Assembly (NCBI RefSeq): GCF_000718785.1
Contig: NZ_JOCA01000002.1
Location: 248,001-312,000 of the forward strand
Direction: 5' to 3'
Length of the DNA: 64,000 nucleotides
From: Streptomyces sp. NRRL WC-3626
Lineage (GTDB): Bacteria; Actinomycetota; Actinomycetes; Streptomycetales; Streptomycetaceae
Shown here piece after piece: positions 1 to 8,294 of this stretch (within the stretch, counting starts at the first letter, position 1; every line of letters begins with the position of its first letter). A program made the position numbers and the translations under genes. The notes beneath the pieces were generated by a model. The model was given only the letters and a program-made list of their open reading frames with translations, was not told where the DNA came from and ran no database searches.

Positions 1-761
1 GCCCTGCGGTTCGCCCTCTCCTTCGGACAGGGAGGCTGGAGCCGCTTCGCACCCGGATCGCTCAGCCTGCGCCTCGCCCAGCAGCGCTTCGGCCCGCGCC
101 GCAGCCGTCTGCTCGCCGGCGTCTACCGGCCCGCCCTGATCGTCCGCACGGCCGCCGCCGTCATCCTGGCCGCAGGGATCGCCCCGCGCCTCACGCTGCT
201 GCTCGTGCTGGCCGGGACCGCGATGGAACTCCTCTACCTCAAGAGCCCCGCCGCCGTGCGCTTCACCCTCCTGTCCGGCGCGTGCCTGATGGTCGCCGGA
301 GATCTCGGCCACGGCCTAACCATCGAACATCATCCCAGCACGGCCAACACCTGGGCCCAAATCCTTCTCGCGCTCGTGACCGCCGACCTCTACTGGAACA
401 GCGCCGTGCAGAAGATCCGCTCCGTCCAGTTCCGCACCGGCCTCTACCTCGCCCAGTGGATTATGCCTACACCCAGCTGAAGGACCAGCTTCCGTACCGC
501 CGCCAGAACGCCATCCCCGGCGTCGTCCTCCGGCACACGGGCAACCTCACGCCCCGCGACATCCGCCTGTGGCGCCTGGTCGCCTTCACCGTCATCGCCG
601 CCGAGATCGTGCTGCCCATTGTGCTGCTGATCCCGCGGACCACGCCGTATGCCGTCGCGGCAGGCATCACCCTGCACGCCGGGTTCACCCTCCTCAAGCC
701 GCGTCAGCTCCTGACGTTCTCCGGCCTCACGGTCGGCTCCTACCTCGCCTTCACGGGCTGA
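1..761 (+). pseudogene. Frameshifted multi-pass membrane protein, 5' end outside window
   Basis: Frame 1 is open from base 1 and reads a hydrophobic membrane protein down to a TGA at 478-480. The same protein clearly continues in frame 3 from about base 460 (VDYAYTQLKDQ, then two further hydrophobic segments) to the TGA at 759-761. One indel near 455-465 therefore splits it. At least four to five membrane spans are visible across the two halves. The pattern is loosely like HTTM/DoxX-type membrane proteins, but I cannot name the family. It may be a sequencing error or a true pseudogene. The N-terminus is missing. Confidence 0.6.
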
Positions 762-788
762 CCCCGGCGACGGCGCCCGGGCGGGGTT

Positions 789-1025
789 CTACAGCGGATC
801 GCCCTCCTCGGTGACGACCTCCCGGTCGACGACCCACTTGCGGATGATCCGGCGCGTCCCGTCGTCCTCGACGGCGACGAACTGGACGACGACGGCGGGG
901 TCGTGGGTGTAGAGCCCGACGCACTTCTTGTACATGGCGCGGGCGGGGGCGGGGTTGTCCCTCCAGTCGCCGGTGACACCCGGGCCGTCCTCCACGAATT
1001 GGAGGACGGCCCGGTACAGCATCAT
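789..1025 (-). CDS. Hypothetical protein, 78 aa, coupled to the recombinase-like gene
   Basis: Starts with ATGATG whose first ATG overlaps the TGA of the upstream minus-strand gene (ATGA overlap at 1022-1025), so translational coupling is likely. It encodes a compact soluble protein starting MMLYRAVLQF with a charged C-terminus. No known domain is recognised. The overlap and codon composition support it as real. Confidence 0.6.
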   Translation of the reverse strand: MMLYRAVLQFVEDGPGVTGDWRDNPAPARAMYKKCVGLYTHDPAVVVQFVAVEDDGTRRIIRKWVVDREVVTEEGDPL

Positions 1026-1930
1026 CGCCCGTCCCCGTCGGCCGGGCCAGACTCGTCGGCGAAGGGGCTCGGCGAGTGGGCGACGACGTCCGGGTGCAGG
1101 CCGGGTGCGATCTCTTCGAGGTCGGGGTGGGTGGCGGCGACCTCGCGCAGCAGCCGGGTGAAGGTGACGTGATCGAGACCGCGGCCGGTGCGGGAGAGGA
1201 GCAGCGGGCCCTCGGTCTCGGTGGAGTGCGGGGCCTTCTGGGTGCGCACCGGCAGGTACTCGTCCAGCGCCCACACCAGGGGTCGGGGGATGGGGGTGAG
1301 CGGGCCGACGGCGGAGGCGCTGTTGTTCTTGACCGGCAGTCTCCAGGTGGGACCGGCCTGGTTGTCGCGTTGGACGTACTGCATGACGGCCGCGATGGAC
1401 TGGCCCGGGCGCAGGCCTGCGAGGGTCATGTAGGCGGCGAGGCGGGCCCGTTCGGGGTGCGGGCCGCGGTAGCGGTCGGCGGCGGTGCGCAGCGCGTCGG
1501 TCTGGAACCGGGTGAGGGTCTCACGTGCGGCCGGCGGGGTGGGCCCAGCGAGCGCGCGGCGGGGCGGGAGGTTCCAACGGGCGGCGCCGAGGTCGTCCTC
1601 GCAGTGGGCGTAGTACGAGCGGACGGCGGAGACGGCGCGGCCGCGGGAGGTGGCGGCGAGCGGGGTGCCGTCGAAGGCAGTGAGGCGTGCGGCCCAGTCC
1701 TGGATGTGTAGGGGCTCGAAGTGCCAGACGAGACCGCCGATGTAGGTGAACCAGTCCTGCTTCCAGCCGGGCGGGGCGTCGATCCCGGCGAGGTAGAGGC
1801 CGTAACGGTACTTGGTGTCCTCGTCCCAGACGCGCCCGATGACCTGCTGGCCGTCGGGCCGGACGTACGATCCGGCGAGCCAGCCGTGCAGGATCGCGTA
1901 GGGGTCCGGGGCCTGGGTCTGGGAGTCCAT
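1022..1930 (-). CDS. Tyrosine recombinase/integrase-like protein, possibly inactive
   Basis: 302 aa. The first half looks like a SAM-like core-binding region. The second half resembles a tyrosine recombinase catalytic domain: AGLRPGQ around residue 170 fits the first catalytic Arg, the VKNN segment fits the Lys strand, and PLLLSRTGRGL follows. The HxxR box is degenerate (LHPDVVAHS) and the protein ends soon after, without an obvious catalytic Tyr. It may be a truncated integrase or a recombinase-fold protein with another role. ATG start at 1930; a 107-aa gene lies 9 bp upstream and the 78-aa gene overlaps its stop, so the three probably form an operon. Confidence 0.55.
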   Translation of the reverse strand: MDSQTQAPDPYAILHGWLAGSYVRPDGQQVIGRVWDEDTKYRYGLYLAGIDAPPGWKQDWFTYIGGLVWHFEPLHIQDWAARLTAFDGTPLAATSRGRAVSAVRSYYAHCEDDLGAARWNLPPRRALAGPTPPAARETLTRFQTDALRTAADRYRGPHPERARLAAYMTLAGLRPGQSIAAVMQYVQRDNQAGPTWRLPVKNNSASAVGPLTPIPRPLVWALDEYLPVRTQKAPHSTETEGPLLLSRTGRGLDHVTFTRLLREVAATHPDLEEIAPGLHPDVVAHSPSPFADESGPADGDGR

Positions 1931-1939
1931 CCCGTCACT

Positions 1940-2263
1940 CTACGAATCGGGCGTGCTGTCCCGGTCCGGGAGTCCCGGGTCGTCCTGCTGCAGCAGGTCA
2001 CCGTCAGGGAGCAGATCACCCTGCCGCAGGAAGGCGGCCATCCACAGAACTCCCTCCACGAACCCGTCCCTGTGCTCGGGGGACGCGGCGGCCATGTTGC
2101 TCGCCTGGTAGCGCTCGGCATAACCGTCGGCCCACCGGGCGACTGTCAGATGGTTGCGATAGATGTCGGCATACGGGCCAGTAAGCGCCGCGGCTGCCCT
2201 TTCAGGGCGCCAGTCGATCTCTGTCTTGTCGAAGTCGAGGAGCTGCTCGTCGTTCTCGTCCAT
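1940..2263 (-). CDS. Hypothetical acidic protein, 107 aa
   Basis: Begins MDENDEQLLDFDKTEIDW and ends in a Gln/Asp/Pro-rich acidic tail. It contains helical segments (YADIYRNHLTVARWADGYAERYQ). First gene of the minus-strand trio that ends with the recombinase-like gene and the 78-aa gene. No domain recognised. Confidence 0.65.
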   Translation of the reverse strand: MDENDEQLLDFDKTEIDWRPERAAAALTGPYADIYRNHLTVARWADGYAERYQASNMAAASPEHRDGFVEGVLWMAAFLRQGDLLPDGDLLQQDDPGLPDRDSTPDS

Positions 2264-2371
2264 GCCTGAAAGCTAGCCGTCAGGCAGCCGGAAACGGCTC
2301 ATCCTCCGGCCGCGGGTCGGGACTGCGCACGGCCGTATCCGTAGAAGCACTGAACTTTAAGGAACAGACCG

Positions 2372-2803
2372 GTGCCCCATCTGCTCTTACGACGAGACCA
2401 GCGAGCCGGGCCGCCCCGCGACATCATCAAATGCACCGTCGAACCCGCCCTGCCACCCGAGGACTGGGACCCGAGCTGGGGCCAGGGCCCGCTGTATGAG
2501 GTCGCCTACCTCTCCTGCGGCCACACCCTCGCCGAGCTCTGCGAGTTTCGGCGGCTCCCACGCTCCACTCTCCGAAAGGACCTCCCCATGTACCCCCTGA
2601 CGCCATTACAGAGCCTGGCGCTCCTCTGTATCGTGCTGGCCATCGTCGCCTGCATCCTCTGTATCGCCCGTGAGCTCAGACCCCAGACCCGGACGCCAGC
2701 GCCGGCCGCGCAGCGCCCGGAGACCGACGGGTCCACATCCGTCGTGCGCATCGCGGTCCACCGGCCGAACGAGCCCTACGACCACGAGGAGCACGGTCTC
2801 TGA
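2372..2803 (+). CDS. Small membrane-anchored protein, start uncertain
   Basis: The open frame gives 143 aa from a GTG. A better-supported start is the ATG at 2588, preceded by a GAAAGGA Shine-Dalgarno, which gives a 71-aa protein: a single N-terminal membrane helix (SLALLCIVLAIVACILCI) and a soluble tail. The upstream part contains LSCGH, while the adjacent frame holds CPICSYDE at 2373. An original zinc-ribbon protein may therefore have been split by an indel in the run of C around 2416-2420. No family assigned. Confidence 0.45.
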   Translation: MPHLLLRRDQRAGPPRDIIKCTVEPALPPEDWDPSWGQGPLYEVAYLSCGHTLAELCEFRRLPRSTLRKDLPMYPLTPLQSLALLCIVLAIVACILCIARELRPQTRTPAPAAQRPETDGSTSVVRIAVHRPNEPYDHEEHGL

Positions 2804-3738
2804 AGACCAGCACTCCATTCATCTGACCGCCCTCAACGCCATGCCTGAGGCTGCCCCGCCTGCGGGTGCAGGCGCGGACTCCATGGGCGCCATCCGCACC
2901 CGATCGAGATCATCCGGCTGTTTCTGTTGCCCCGACCCGGTGTGGACAAGGACTCCGGCGCCTGCGGTGCCGAGCTCGCCCGGGTTCTGGCTGCAGCCGG
3001 TGTCACAGTCGGGGGCATGAACCGTCCGGACCGCAAGACGCGGCGGATGAGGGCAAGCCCGACTTGCCCGCCAGGTCGCTGCCCGCCCTGGTCGATGGGA
3101 CGATCACCGAGGCGAAGCTCGGCCAGCCCCGGCTGCATCGCAACGGGCGTGACGCCCGTCGCCCCTCCCCGGCCGGTTCGTTCACCAGCATCGCGGGAGG
3201 GTGTCGCGCTTATGTCGCACGCCCGGTCAGGCCTGTCGGGGTGCCCGGTCAGCCGTCTGGCTGGAAGCCACGCTCGAAGCCGTGCAGCAGCGGCTACAGC
3301 TCCTGGGCGGCGTCGCATAGCTTGCACAGCCGGACGCCCGCCTTCTGGGGCGCCGGTCTGGAGCGTACGGACACCGGCTACGGGCTGCTCCAGGCCTTCG
3401 ACGATGACACCTGGGAGGAAGTCATCGGGGTCGTCGAGGATGTCGAGTACGTGCGGCTCCTGACGCAGTCCTCCGGAGTCGTCGTGCCCGCCGACAAGGT
3501 CACCCGCTTCTTGGCCGATTGGCCGGATCTGCGTCCCGAGTCCGACACCGTCTGGCCCTGATGTTCACCACGCCCGGTCAGGCAGCCGTCCCCGATGGCT
3601 CGCCGCGCAGCAGGTCGGGGCGAGCGTCGGTCAAGGTCAAGGCCTGCTGGAGACCGGCCACCAAGACGTCGTCGATGCGGCACCGGCGAGCTCGCCCATC
3701 GCTGGTGGAGCGGGCTGGCGGGGGTCCGGGCTGACGCG
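2804..3738. other. About 0.9 kb without a convincing gene
   Basis: All three plus frames are interrupted or compositionally odd. The only protein-like stretch is the end of a frame stopping at 3561 (GLLQAFDDDTWEEVIGV followed by about 35 residues), which could be the tail of a broken gene. A TGTGGACAA at 2941-2949 matches the reverse complement of the Streptomyces DnaA box but is isolated. I read the region as degenerate sequence on the upstream side of the IS110 remnant. Confidence 0.35.
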
Positions 3739-3906
3739 GCGCTGCACTGATTTGACCTGGTCAGGGTCCCGCCGATCTTCGACAGCGAGATCGGGTCGGT
3801 CGGATGGTCGGCGAAGTGATGTACGCCGCCGCGACGGCCGTGCTGTCCGGCTGGCCACCGGCACACCAATGAGGCGGGACGGCGTGGTCGAGGCGGTGAG
3901 GGCGCT

Positions 3907-4365
3907 GTGGACCGCCCGCCTCCACCAGGCCCTGGACGCCGAATCGGCCCGCCGGTCAAGCAGGCGGACCCCACGCTGCCGGAGCTGTTCGGAATCGGCC
4001 CCGAGACCGCCGGCCAGCTGCTGGCCTCAGCCAGGGACAATCCCGAACGCATGTGGTCCGAGAGGGCGTTCGTGCACCTCGCCGGTGCCGCTCGGATTTC
4101 GACTTCCTCCGGCCGCACCCACCGCCACCGCCTCAACCGCGGCGGTGACCGGGCCGCGACCAACGCGCTGCACACCATCGTGCTGGTCCGGATGCGCTTC
4201 GACGAGCGCATCCGCGCCTATGTCGAACGCCGCACCACGGCAGGGCTGTCCAAGACGGACATCATGCGCTGCCTCAAGCGAATCGTCGCCCGCGAGGTCC
4301 ACCACGCTCCTGGCAGCCCACCGGCCACGCACATCACTCAAAACAACCCCGCTCCAGCTGCTTGA
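3907..4365 (+). pseudogene. IS110-family transposase, C-terminal remnant
   Basis: The frame contains the typical Transposase_20 C-terminal half: LPELFGIGPETAGQLL, then AFVHLAGAARI, SSGRTHRHRLNRGGDRAA, ALHTIVLVRMR, YVERRT and LSKTDIMRCLKRIVAREV. The N-terminal RuvC-like DEDD half is absent, and fragments upstream of about 3950 are out of frame. The element is dead. It lies directly before the first gene of the large element, so it may mark an old boundary. No inverted repeats were sought because IS110 elements generally lack them. Confidence 0.8.
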
Positions 4366-4399
4366 CAGCTATAGGGGCGTCCCAAGAACGGAAAATCCG

Positions 4400-5326
4400 A
4401 TGAGCACCAAGCTGTATGACGGGCTGCGGCTGACCACGCACGCGCCCGACCTCTTCGAACTCACCCGCGTAATCTCCAAGCGCATGCGTGAGGTCTTCCG
4501 CGAGCTGGCTGTGCCCGTCATCGCCAGGAACCTCGCCCGCGTCGTCGATGACACCGAGGTGCGCGAACGTGACATGGGCGGCCCCCTGCACAACTACACC
4601 GTCTACCGGGCCCGGAAGCTCTGGCTCGACGAGCAGGCCGGGCTCGATGACCGCATGACGTTCCACGACCCGCTGCGCTTCAGCATCGTCTTCGGCCAGG
4701 TCGACGACGACTACGGCACGCGCCGGCTGGCGTACCCCTTCGCCGGGAACCGCGCGTACACCGACGCGCTCCTGGCTCTCGAAGCCGACGGCCGGCCCTT
4801 CTTCGTCGACTACCACTACCAGAACCAGGCTGACCGACCGAAGGAGATCCGGAAGGACGAGTGGAAGCGCCGGCGCGACGACTGGAACCGTCTGCTCGAC
4901 GCCGACGACCGCGAGACGGACGGCACCTTAGGGCACCTCCCCGGCTGGCAGCTCCCGGACAGCATCGAGGGCGTCTTCGACGCGGTGCTGCTCGGATACA
5001 AGGACACCACCATCGATCTGAACGCGCACTGCACCATCGAGCACCGCATGCGCCGGGCACTCAACCGAGCAGTGACCCTCGACCTGGACCTCGACGAGGT
5101 CAACGGCATCAGCAGAGTGCTGACCCGTAACAGGCGTATCGAGCGCGCGATCGAGCTCTACCTGAGCACTACCGCCGGAGCAGCGATGCTCCGACCTGAA
5201 CCGTTGCCGGATGCCCGAGACCTCGACATCGCAGTTAGCGAACTGCCGCCGGTCTATGAGCCTCCAGCTGAAGCCGTTGCCCGGATCAGCGAGCTGTATC
5301 GCGAACAGGTTCCGGTCGGTGACTGA
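4400..5326 (+). CDS. Hypothetical protein, 308 aa
   Basis: ATG start chosen 35 bp after the transposase remnant; the open frame continues upstream but that part overlaps the remnant out of frame. The protein starts MSTKLYDGLRL and has a mixed alpha/beta composition with helical charged stretches (RKDEWKRRRDDWNRLLD), and no membrane segments. I do not recognise the family. It is the first full gene of the left arm and is followed by the first copy of the 7-3-7 palindrome. Confidence 0.7.
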   Translation: MSTKLYDGLRLTTHAPDLFELTRVISKRMREVFRELAVPVIARNLARVVDDTEVRERDMGGPLHNYTVYRARKLWLDEQAGLDDRMTFHDPLRFSIVFGQVDDDYGTRRLAYPFAGNRAYTDALLALEADGRPFFVDYHYQNQADRPKEIRKDEWKRRRDDWNRLLDADDRETDGTLGHLPGWQLPDSIEGVFDAVLLGYKDTTIDLNAHCTIEHRMRRALNRAVTLDLDLDEVNGISRVLTRNRRIERAIELYLSTTAGAAMLRPEPLPDARDLDIAVSELPPVYEPPAEAVARISELYREQVPVGD

Positions 5327-5330
5327 TCTG

Positions 5331-5347
5331 GATCGACGCAGTCGATC
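5331..5347. promoter_or_regulatory. 7-3-7 palindrome, variant copy
   Basis: GATCGAC-GCA-GTCGATC followed by CGG. It has the same geometry and 3' CGG as the GATCAGC-NNN-GCTGATC family, with a different inner pair. It lies 5 bp after the stop of the preceding gene in a 208-bp intergenic space before the 65-aa gene. Confidence 0.5.
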
Positions 5348-5534
5348 CGGAAGTAGATCTGCAGAGGCATCGGCATCCCCCTCGCCCACGGGCGCGATCG
5401 CTTCGTGTGCGAATCCCACCGCTGTGCCGGAGCCCATGAGGTCGGTTGTCTTCCTGCCGCTACGAGTTCAACGCCGGCGCCGCCGCAGTCGCTCACCCCG
5501 TCGGACAGATCACCTTCTGAACCAGGAGCACGTC

Positions 5535-5732
5535 ATGTTCCGCATCATCCGCACCCGCACCAACCGGCAGCTCAACACCGCGATCCAGGTGCTGCACGAC
5601 CGTGCCGAGTTCGAGCGACGCTGGCGCCTGACGACCGAGCAGCGCATCGAGCGGGCCCTGGCGCTGCTGGAGGGTCAGGACACCGACCTGGCCGCCCGGC
5701 TGCGCGCCGTACTCCAGGGGGACCAGCCGTGA
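5535..5732 (+). CDS. Small basic helical protein, 65 aa
   Basis: ATG preceded by an AGGAG. The N-terminus is Arg-rich (MFRIIRTRTNRQ), followed by amphipathic helices. A possible 30-codon GTG frame starts at its stop (5729-5821) but is weak. No family known. Confidence 0.6.
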   Translation: MFRIIRTRTNRQLNTAIQVLHDRAEFERRWRLTTEQRIERALALLEGQDTDLAARLRAVLQGDQP

Positions 5733-5871
5733 CCGCGAACCGCCACCAGCCTGCCGCCCCCGCCTCTTCGCTCGTGTTTCAGGCCCACGGACCATGCGAA
5801 AGCGGAGGAGGCATCAGCTGATCGCGCCCATCGGCGTCCACAATCCACATCACGAGAAGAGAGAGACCACC

Positions 5872-6186
5872 ATGGCTGAGTCCACGACCACCGTGAAGCA
5901 CGACGTCACCGTCAACTTCGGCTGCATCAAGCTGACCGGAGCGCTCGTGCACGACGACGAGAACCGTGTGCTGGAACTTGAACTCGACGAGGGTCCTGAG
6001 CCCATCTCGATCAGCCTGCAGGGCTACGGTCTCACGCCCGAGGCCGGGAACGTCTTCATCAAGGACTGGTCCGAGCACTCGGGCCTGACGGCGCGCCTGG
6101 CGCAGGCAGGTCTGGTGACGCCCGTGCACGCACTCACCGTCGGGCCGTACTGCTCGACGGCCTACGAAGTGCAGGTGACGCTGTGA
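5872..6186 (+). CDS. Hypothetical protein, 104 aa
   Basis: ATG with a purine-rich GAGAAGAGAGAG upstream; the longer frame from 5794 lacks a comparable RBS. A beta-rich acidic protein (MAESTTTVKHDVTVNFGC). Family unknown. It precedes the triple-palindrome region and ssb. Confidence 0.65.
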   Translation: MAESTTTVKHDVTVNFGCIKLTGALVHDDENRVLELELDEGPEPISISLQGYGLTPEAGNVFIKDWSEHSGLTARLAQAGLVTPVHALTVGPYCSTAYEVQVTL

Positions 6187-6245
6187 CATCACGCCGGGGG
6201 TCTGGTCGGGGAAGTGGCCGGTAAACCAGCGAGAAACACGAGTCT

Positions 6246-6262
6246 GATCGGCGAAGCCGATT
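6246..6262. promoter_or_regulatory. 7-3-7 palindrome (copy 1 of 3 upstream of ssb)
   Basis: GATCGGC-GAA-GCCGATT followed by CGGGA. The centre differs from the consensus, with compensating changes in both arms, which suggests that the paired structure or dyad is conserved. Confidence 0.6.
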
Positions 6263-6287
6263 CGGGACTCGGAATGACAAAGCATTC

Positions 6288-6304
6288 GATCAGCACAGCT
6301 GATT
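6288..6304. promoter_or_regulatory. 7-3-7 palindrome (copy 2 of 3 upstream of ssb)
   Basis: GATCAGC-ACA-GCTGATT followed by CGGATGAAGCGTTGAA and, 8 bp later, ACATCATC. The same 3' extension (CGGAT, GCGTTGAA, GAACATC) follows the copy at 8043. Spacing to the neighbouring copies is 42 and 47 bp, i.e. four to four and a half helical turns. Confidence 0.65.
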
Positions 6305-6334
6305 CGGATGAAGCGTTGAAAGAGAACATCATCT

Positions 6335-6351
6335 GATCAGCGAAGCTGATC
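6335..6351. promoter_or_regulatory. 7-3-7 palindrome (copy 3 of 3 upstream of ssb)
   Basis: GATCAGC-GAA-GCTGATC followed by CGGATGG. Closest copy to ssb, whose start is 105 bp downstream. Three dyads within 106 bp suggest a multi-site operator or cooperative binding region controlling ssb. Confidence 0.65.
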
Positions 6352-6456
6352 CGGATGGTGGCATGACAGACAACTGAACATCTCAACAACCCACCCAACT
6401 GCGCGCGGACGACGATGTCGATCCGGGCGCTGCGCTGTATTCAAGGAGAATCCACC

Positions 6457-6945
6457 ATGTCGAACCCGAACAGCACCGCATCCGTCATCGGCCGCCTGGC
6501 GAACGACCCGAAGGTCTTCGAGAACAAGGACGGCTCCAAGAAGGTCATGCTCACCGCCTTCGTCGACCGCGGCTACACCGACCGTCAGGGCAACCGCATC
6601 TCCGACGCGCTGCCCTTCGAGGCCTTCGTCCGTGCCGAGACGCAGGGCACCGGGCCGTTCGCCCACGTGCACAAGGGGGACCTGGTGGGCCTCAGCTATG
6701 AGCCCCGCCTGAACCGCTACACCAAGAACGGTGCCGAGGTCTTCGAGGTCAAGCTCGAGATCCAGAACATCTCCTTTCTGGAGTCCCGCGCCACCACGCA
6801 GGCCCGCCTGGCCGAGCGCGTCACCAAGGCCGAGGCCCAGAACCAGAACCTGCAGGCCCAGGCTGCTCCCGTCGCAGCCGCCGCCCCGGCCGTCGCGCAC
6901 GCCAGCGCCGTGCAGGACGAGCAGCTGCCCTTTCAGACCGCTTGA
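6457..6945 (+). CDS. ssb: Single-stranded DNA-binding protein
   Basis: 162 aa. AAGGAGAA precedes the ATG. Residues 1-112 fit an SSB OB fold (SVIGRLANDPKVF, then GDLVGLSYEPRLNRY and IQNISFL). A Gln/Ala-rich flexible linker follows, and the protein ends DEQLPFQTA, close to the acidic SSB tip (DDDIPF) that binds repair partners, but with three extra residues after Phe. It probably coats ssDNA during element replication together with the polymerase B and primase-helicase encoded at 32.5-37.9 kb. Controlled from a region with three palindromes. Confidence 0.8.
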   Translation: MSNPNSTASVIGRLANDPKVFENKDGSKKVMLTAFVDRGYTDRQGNRISDALPFEAFVRAETQGTGPFAHVHKGDLVGLSYEPRLNRYTKNGAEVFEVKLEIQNISFLESRATTQARLAERVTKAEAQNQNLQAQAAPVAAAAPAVAHASAVQDEQLPFQTA

Positions 6946-6999
6946 CGATCTGTAGAACTCCCCCCGGCGGGCCTGGCCGAGCTCACGAGGGAGCAGCAC

Positions 7000-7122
7000 A
7001 TGCCCAAGTCCCGAGTCCGTATCAACCTCACCGGCAAGACCCCCAAGCCGCAGGACAAGACCGCCGAGATCAAGCCGCAGTCCCGCGTCCGGATCAACCT
7101 CACAGGCAAGCGAGGGAAGTAA
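7000..7122 (+). CDS. 40-aa basic protein with a duplicated SRVRINLTGK motif
   Basis: ATG preceded by GAGGGAGCAG, 54 bp after ssb. The 40 residues consist of two copies of SRVRINLTGK joined by a Pro/Lys/Glu-rich linker, with about 30% Lys+Arg. Such a short, internally duplicated basic peptide could bind nucleic acid or a protein partner such as SSB. I know no family. The duplication, RBS and operon position make a real gene likely. Confidence 0.65.
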   Translation: MPKSRVRINLTGKTPKPQDKTAEIKPQSRVRINLTGKRGK

Positions 7123-7171
7123 CGCACCCCATGGGCCTGGCCGACGCCGACAACGGCTCAGCCCCTCACCG

Positions 7172-7206
7172 CTGCCGGGCGGGCCCTTGGCGGACCCGCC
7201 CGGCAG
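7172..7206 (+). terminator. Strong GC hairpin after the ssb operon
   Basis: CTGCCGGGCGGG (7172-7183) pairs perfectly with CCCGCCCGGCAG (7195-7206) across an 11-nt loop. No T-tract follows, as is common for Streptomyces terminators. It lies 50-84 bp after the 40-aa gene and just before the RBS of the 148-aa gene. Confidence 0.6.
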
Positions 7207-7230
7207 CGTTCACGCACAAGGAGAAACGAC

Positions 7231-7677
7231 ATGTCAGCACAACTTGCCGCGACCTGGGCCCGGATCGGCGACCAGTGGGTGCGGGCGGACCGGATCGTGG
7301 GCGTCCGACTTGAGCCGGCTGCCGGGACCGCGCTTGGCGGCCGGTGGGCCGAGGCCCCGAGCCAGCGGCTCCTGGTGTGCACGACGCTGCCCGCCGAGAA
7401 GAACAGCGGCAAGGGCATGTGGCAGGAGGCCGCCGTGTGCGTGCAGGAGCGCGGCGAGGTGGTCGCCGGCACGCTACTGGACGCCATGAACACCACCAAG
7501 TCGCCGGCGGGGAGCTCGCGGTACGTGTATCCGGCCCGCACGACAGAGGGGCGGGTCTCGCACTGGCAGGCCAGCACGACCCTGCCGCAGGGGCACGCCC
7601 TCACCGGCGGACCCAAGGCCGTGCCCACCATCAGCGGCACGCCCCTCGCGCCCCCCGGGGCGCTACACGGTGCCTGA
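7231..7677 (+). CDS. Hypothetical protein, 148 aa
   Basis: ATG with AAGGAGAAACGAC upstream. A soluble beta-rich N-terminal part (RIGDQWVRADRIVGVRLEP), then a Gly/Pro-rich C-terminus. No domain recognised. It stands alone between two terminator hairpins. Confidence 0.65.
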   Translation: MSAQLAATWARIGDQWVRADRIVGVRLEPAAGTALGGRWAEAPSQRLLVCTTLPAEKNSGKGMWQEAAVCVQERGEVVAGTLLDAMNTTKSPAGSSRYVYPARTTEGRVSHWQASTTLPQGHALTGGPKAVPTISGTPLAPPGALHGA

Positions 7678-8042
7678 ACAACCCTGTGGGGCCCGGTACC
7701 AGCAGTTCTGTCACCTTCGAGGAATTCCGAGCAGCTGCACGGCGATTGGCTGAGTAGACCTGCTGCCATGGACTTCTGCACGGAGCGGTTCGAATCCGCA
7801 GTGCGCCGACTGATCCTCGGCGTGCGCCAGTGGGCACACCGTGCAGACCGACCGCGGAAAAGGTTCGATTCCTTCAGTGCTGAAGCTGATCCCTGTGGCG
7901 CGTCCCTGGAGATCTCCGCGGCTCCGGCTTCCCCAGCACCCCGGTGCGCGCTCTGCCTTCGGGCAGCAGCTGCGCCGGGGTGCTGTGTTTTTTCTTCTTC
8001 GTGGCTCGCCTTGCTCGTCCCGTGAAGGTAGTGAGCACAAGG
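7678..8042. other. Intergenic 0.4 kb with a terminator and two T-arm-like motifs
   Basis: No ORF here is convincing. GTTCGAATCC (7788-7797) and GTTCGATTCC (7863-7872) each sit in a 4-bp stem and resemble tRNA T-arms, but neither can be folded into a full cloverleaf. The terminator hairpin at 7935-7996 and the palindrome at 8043 are listed separately. Confidence 0.4.
7935..7996 (+). terminator. Rho-independent terminator
   Basis: AGCACCCCGG (7935-7944) pairs with CCGGGGTGCT (7975-7984). A nested hairpin (CTGCC-TTCG-GGCAG) lies inside, and a T-rich tract (GTGTTTTTTCTTCTTC) follows. The 7-3-7 palindrome at 8043 lies 47 bp after it. Confidence 0.8.
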
Positions 8043-8059
8043 GATCAGCGGAGCTGATC
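8043..8059. promoter_or_regulatory. 7-3-7 palindrome upstream of the zinc-ribbon gene
   Basis: GATCAGC-GGA-GCTGATC followed by CGGATCTGGCGTTGAAGAAC. The 3' extension (CGGAT, GCGTTGAA, GAACATC) is shared with copy 2 upstream of ssb. The ATG of the 39-aa gene is 47 bp downstream. Confidence 0.65.
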
Positions 8060-8105
8060 CGGATCTGGCGTTGAAGAACATCCTCGTCACGTCAGGAGCC
8101 GAGCC

Positions 8106-8225
8106 ATGACCTGCCCGAACTGCGCCGTCGACATGGAGTCGAACGCCTACGGCGTCCGCGCCGGCAAGAAGACCAAGAAGGTCACGCACACGTGCTCCGA
8201 GTGCGGCTACAGCGAGACGCGCTGA
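8106..8225 (+). CDS. Small zinc-ribbon protein, 39 aa
   Basis: ATG preceded by CAGGAGCC. Two CxxC knuckles (CPNC near residue 3 and CSEC near residue 30) separated by 23 residues with a KKTKK cluster form a minimal zinc ribbon. It likely binds zinc and possibly DNA/RNA or a protein. First gene after a terminator and a 7-3-7 palindrome. Confidence 0.7.
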   Translation: MTCPNCAVDMESNAYGVRAGKKTKKVTHTCSECGYSETR

Positions 8226-8294
8226 CCAGCGGCTTCTTCGCCCTGCCTTTCCTCTTCCCCTCCACTGCGGTCTCGAAGGAAACCACGTCGATGA

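Noticed and set aside
7784..7883. Two tRNA T-arm-like motifs (GTTCGAATCC and GTTCGATTCC)
   Set aside because: Each has only four paired bases; no acceptor, D or anticodon arm could be built around either, so they are not annotated as tRNAs.
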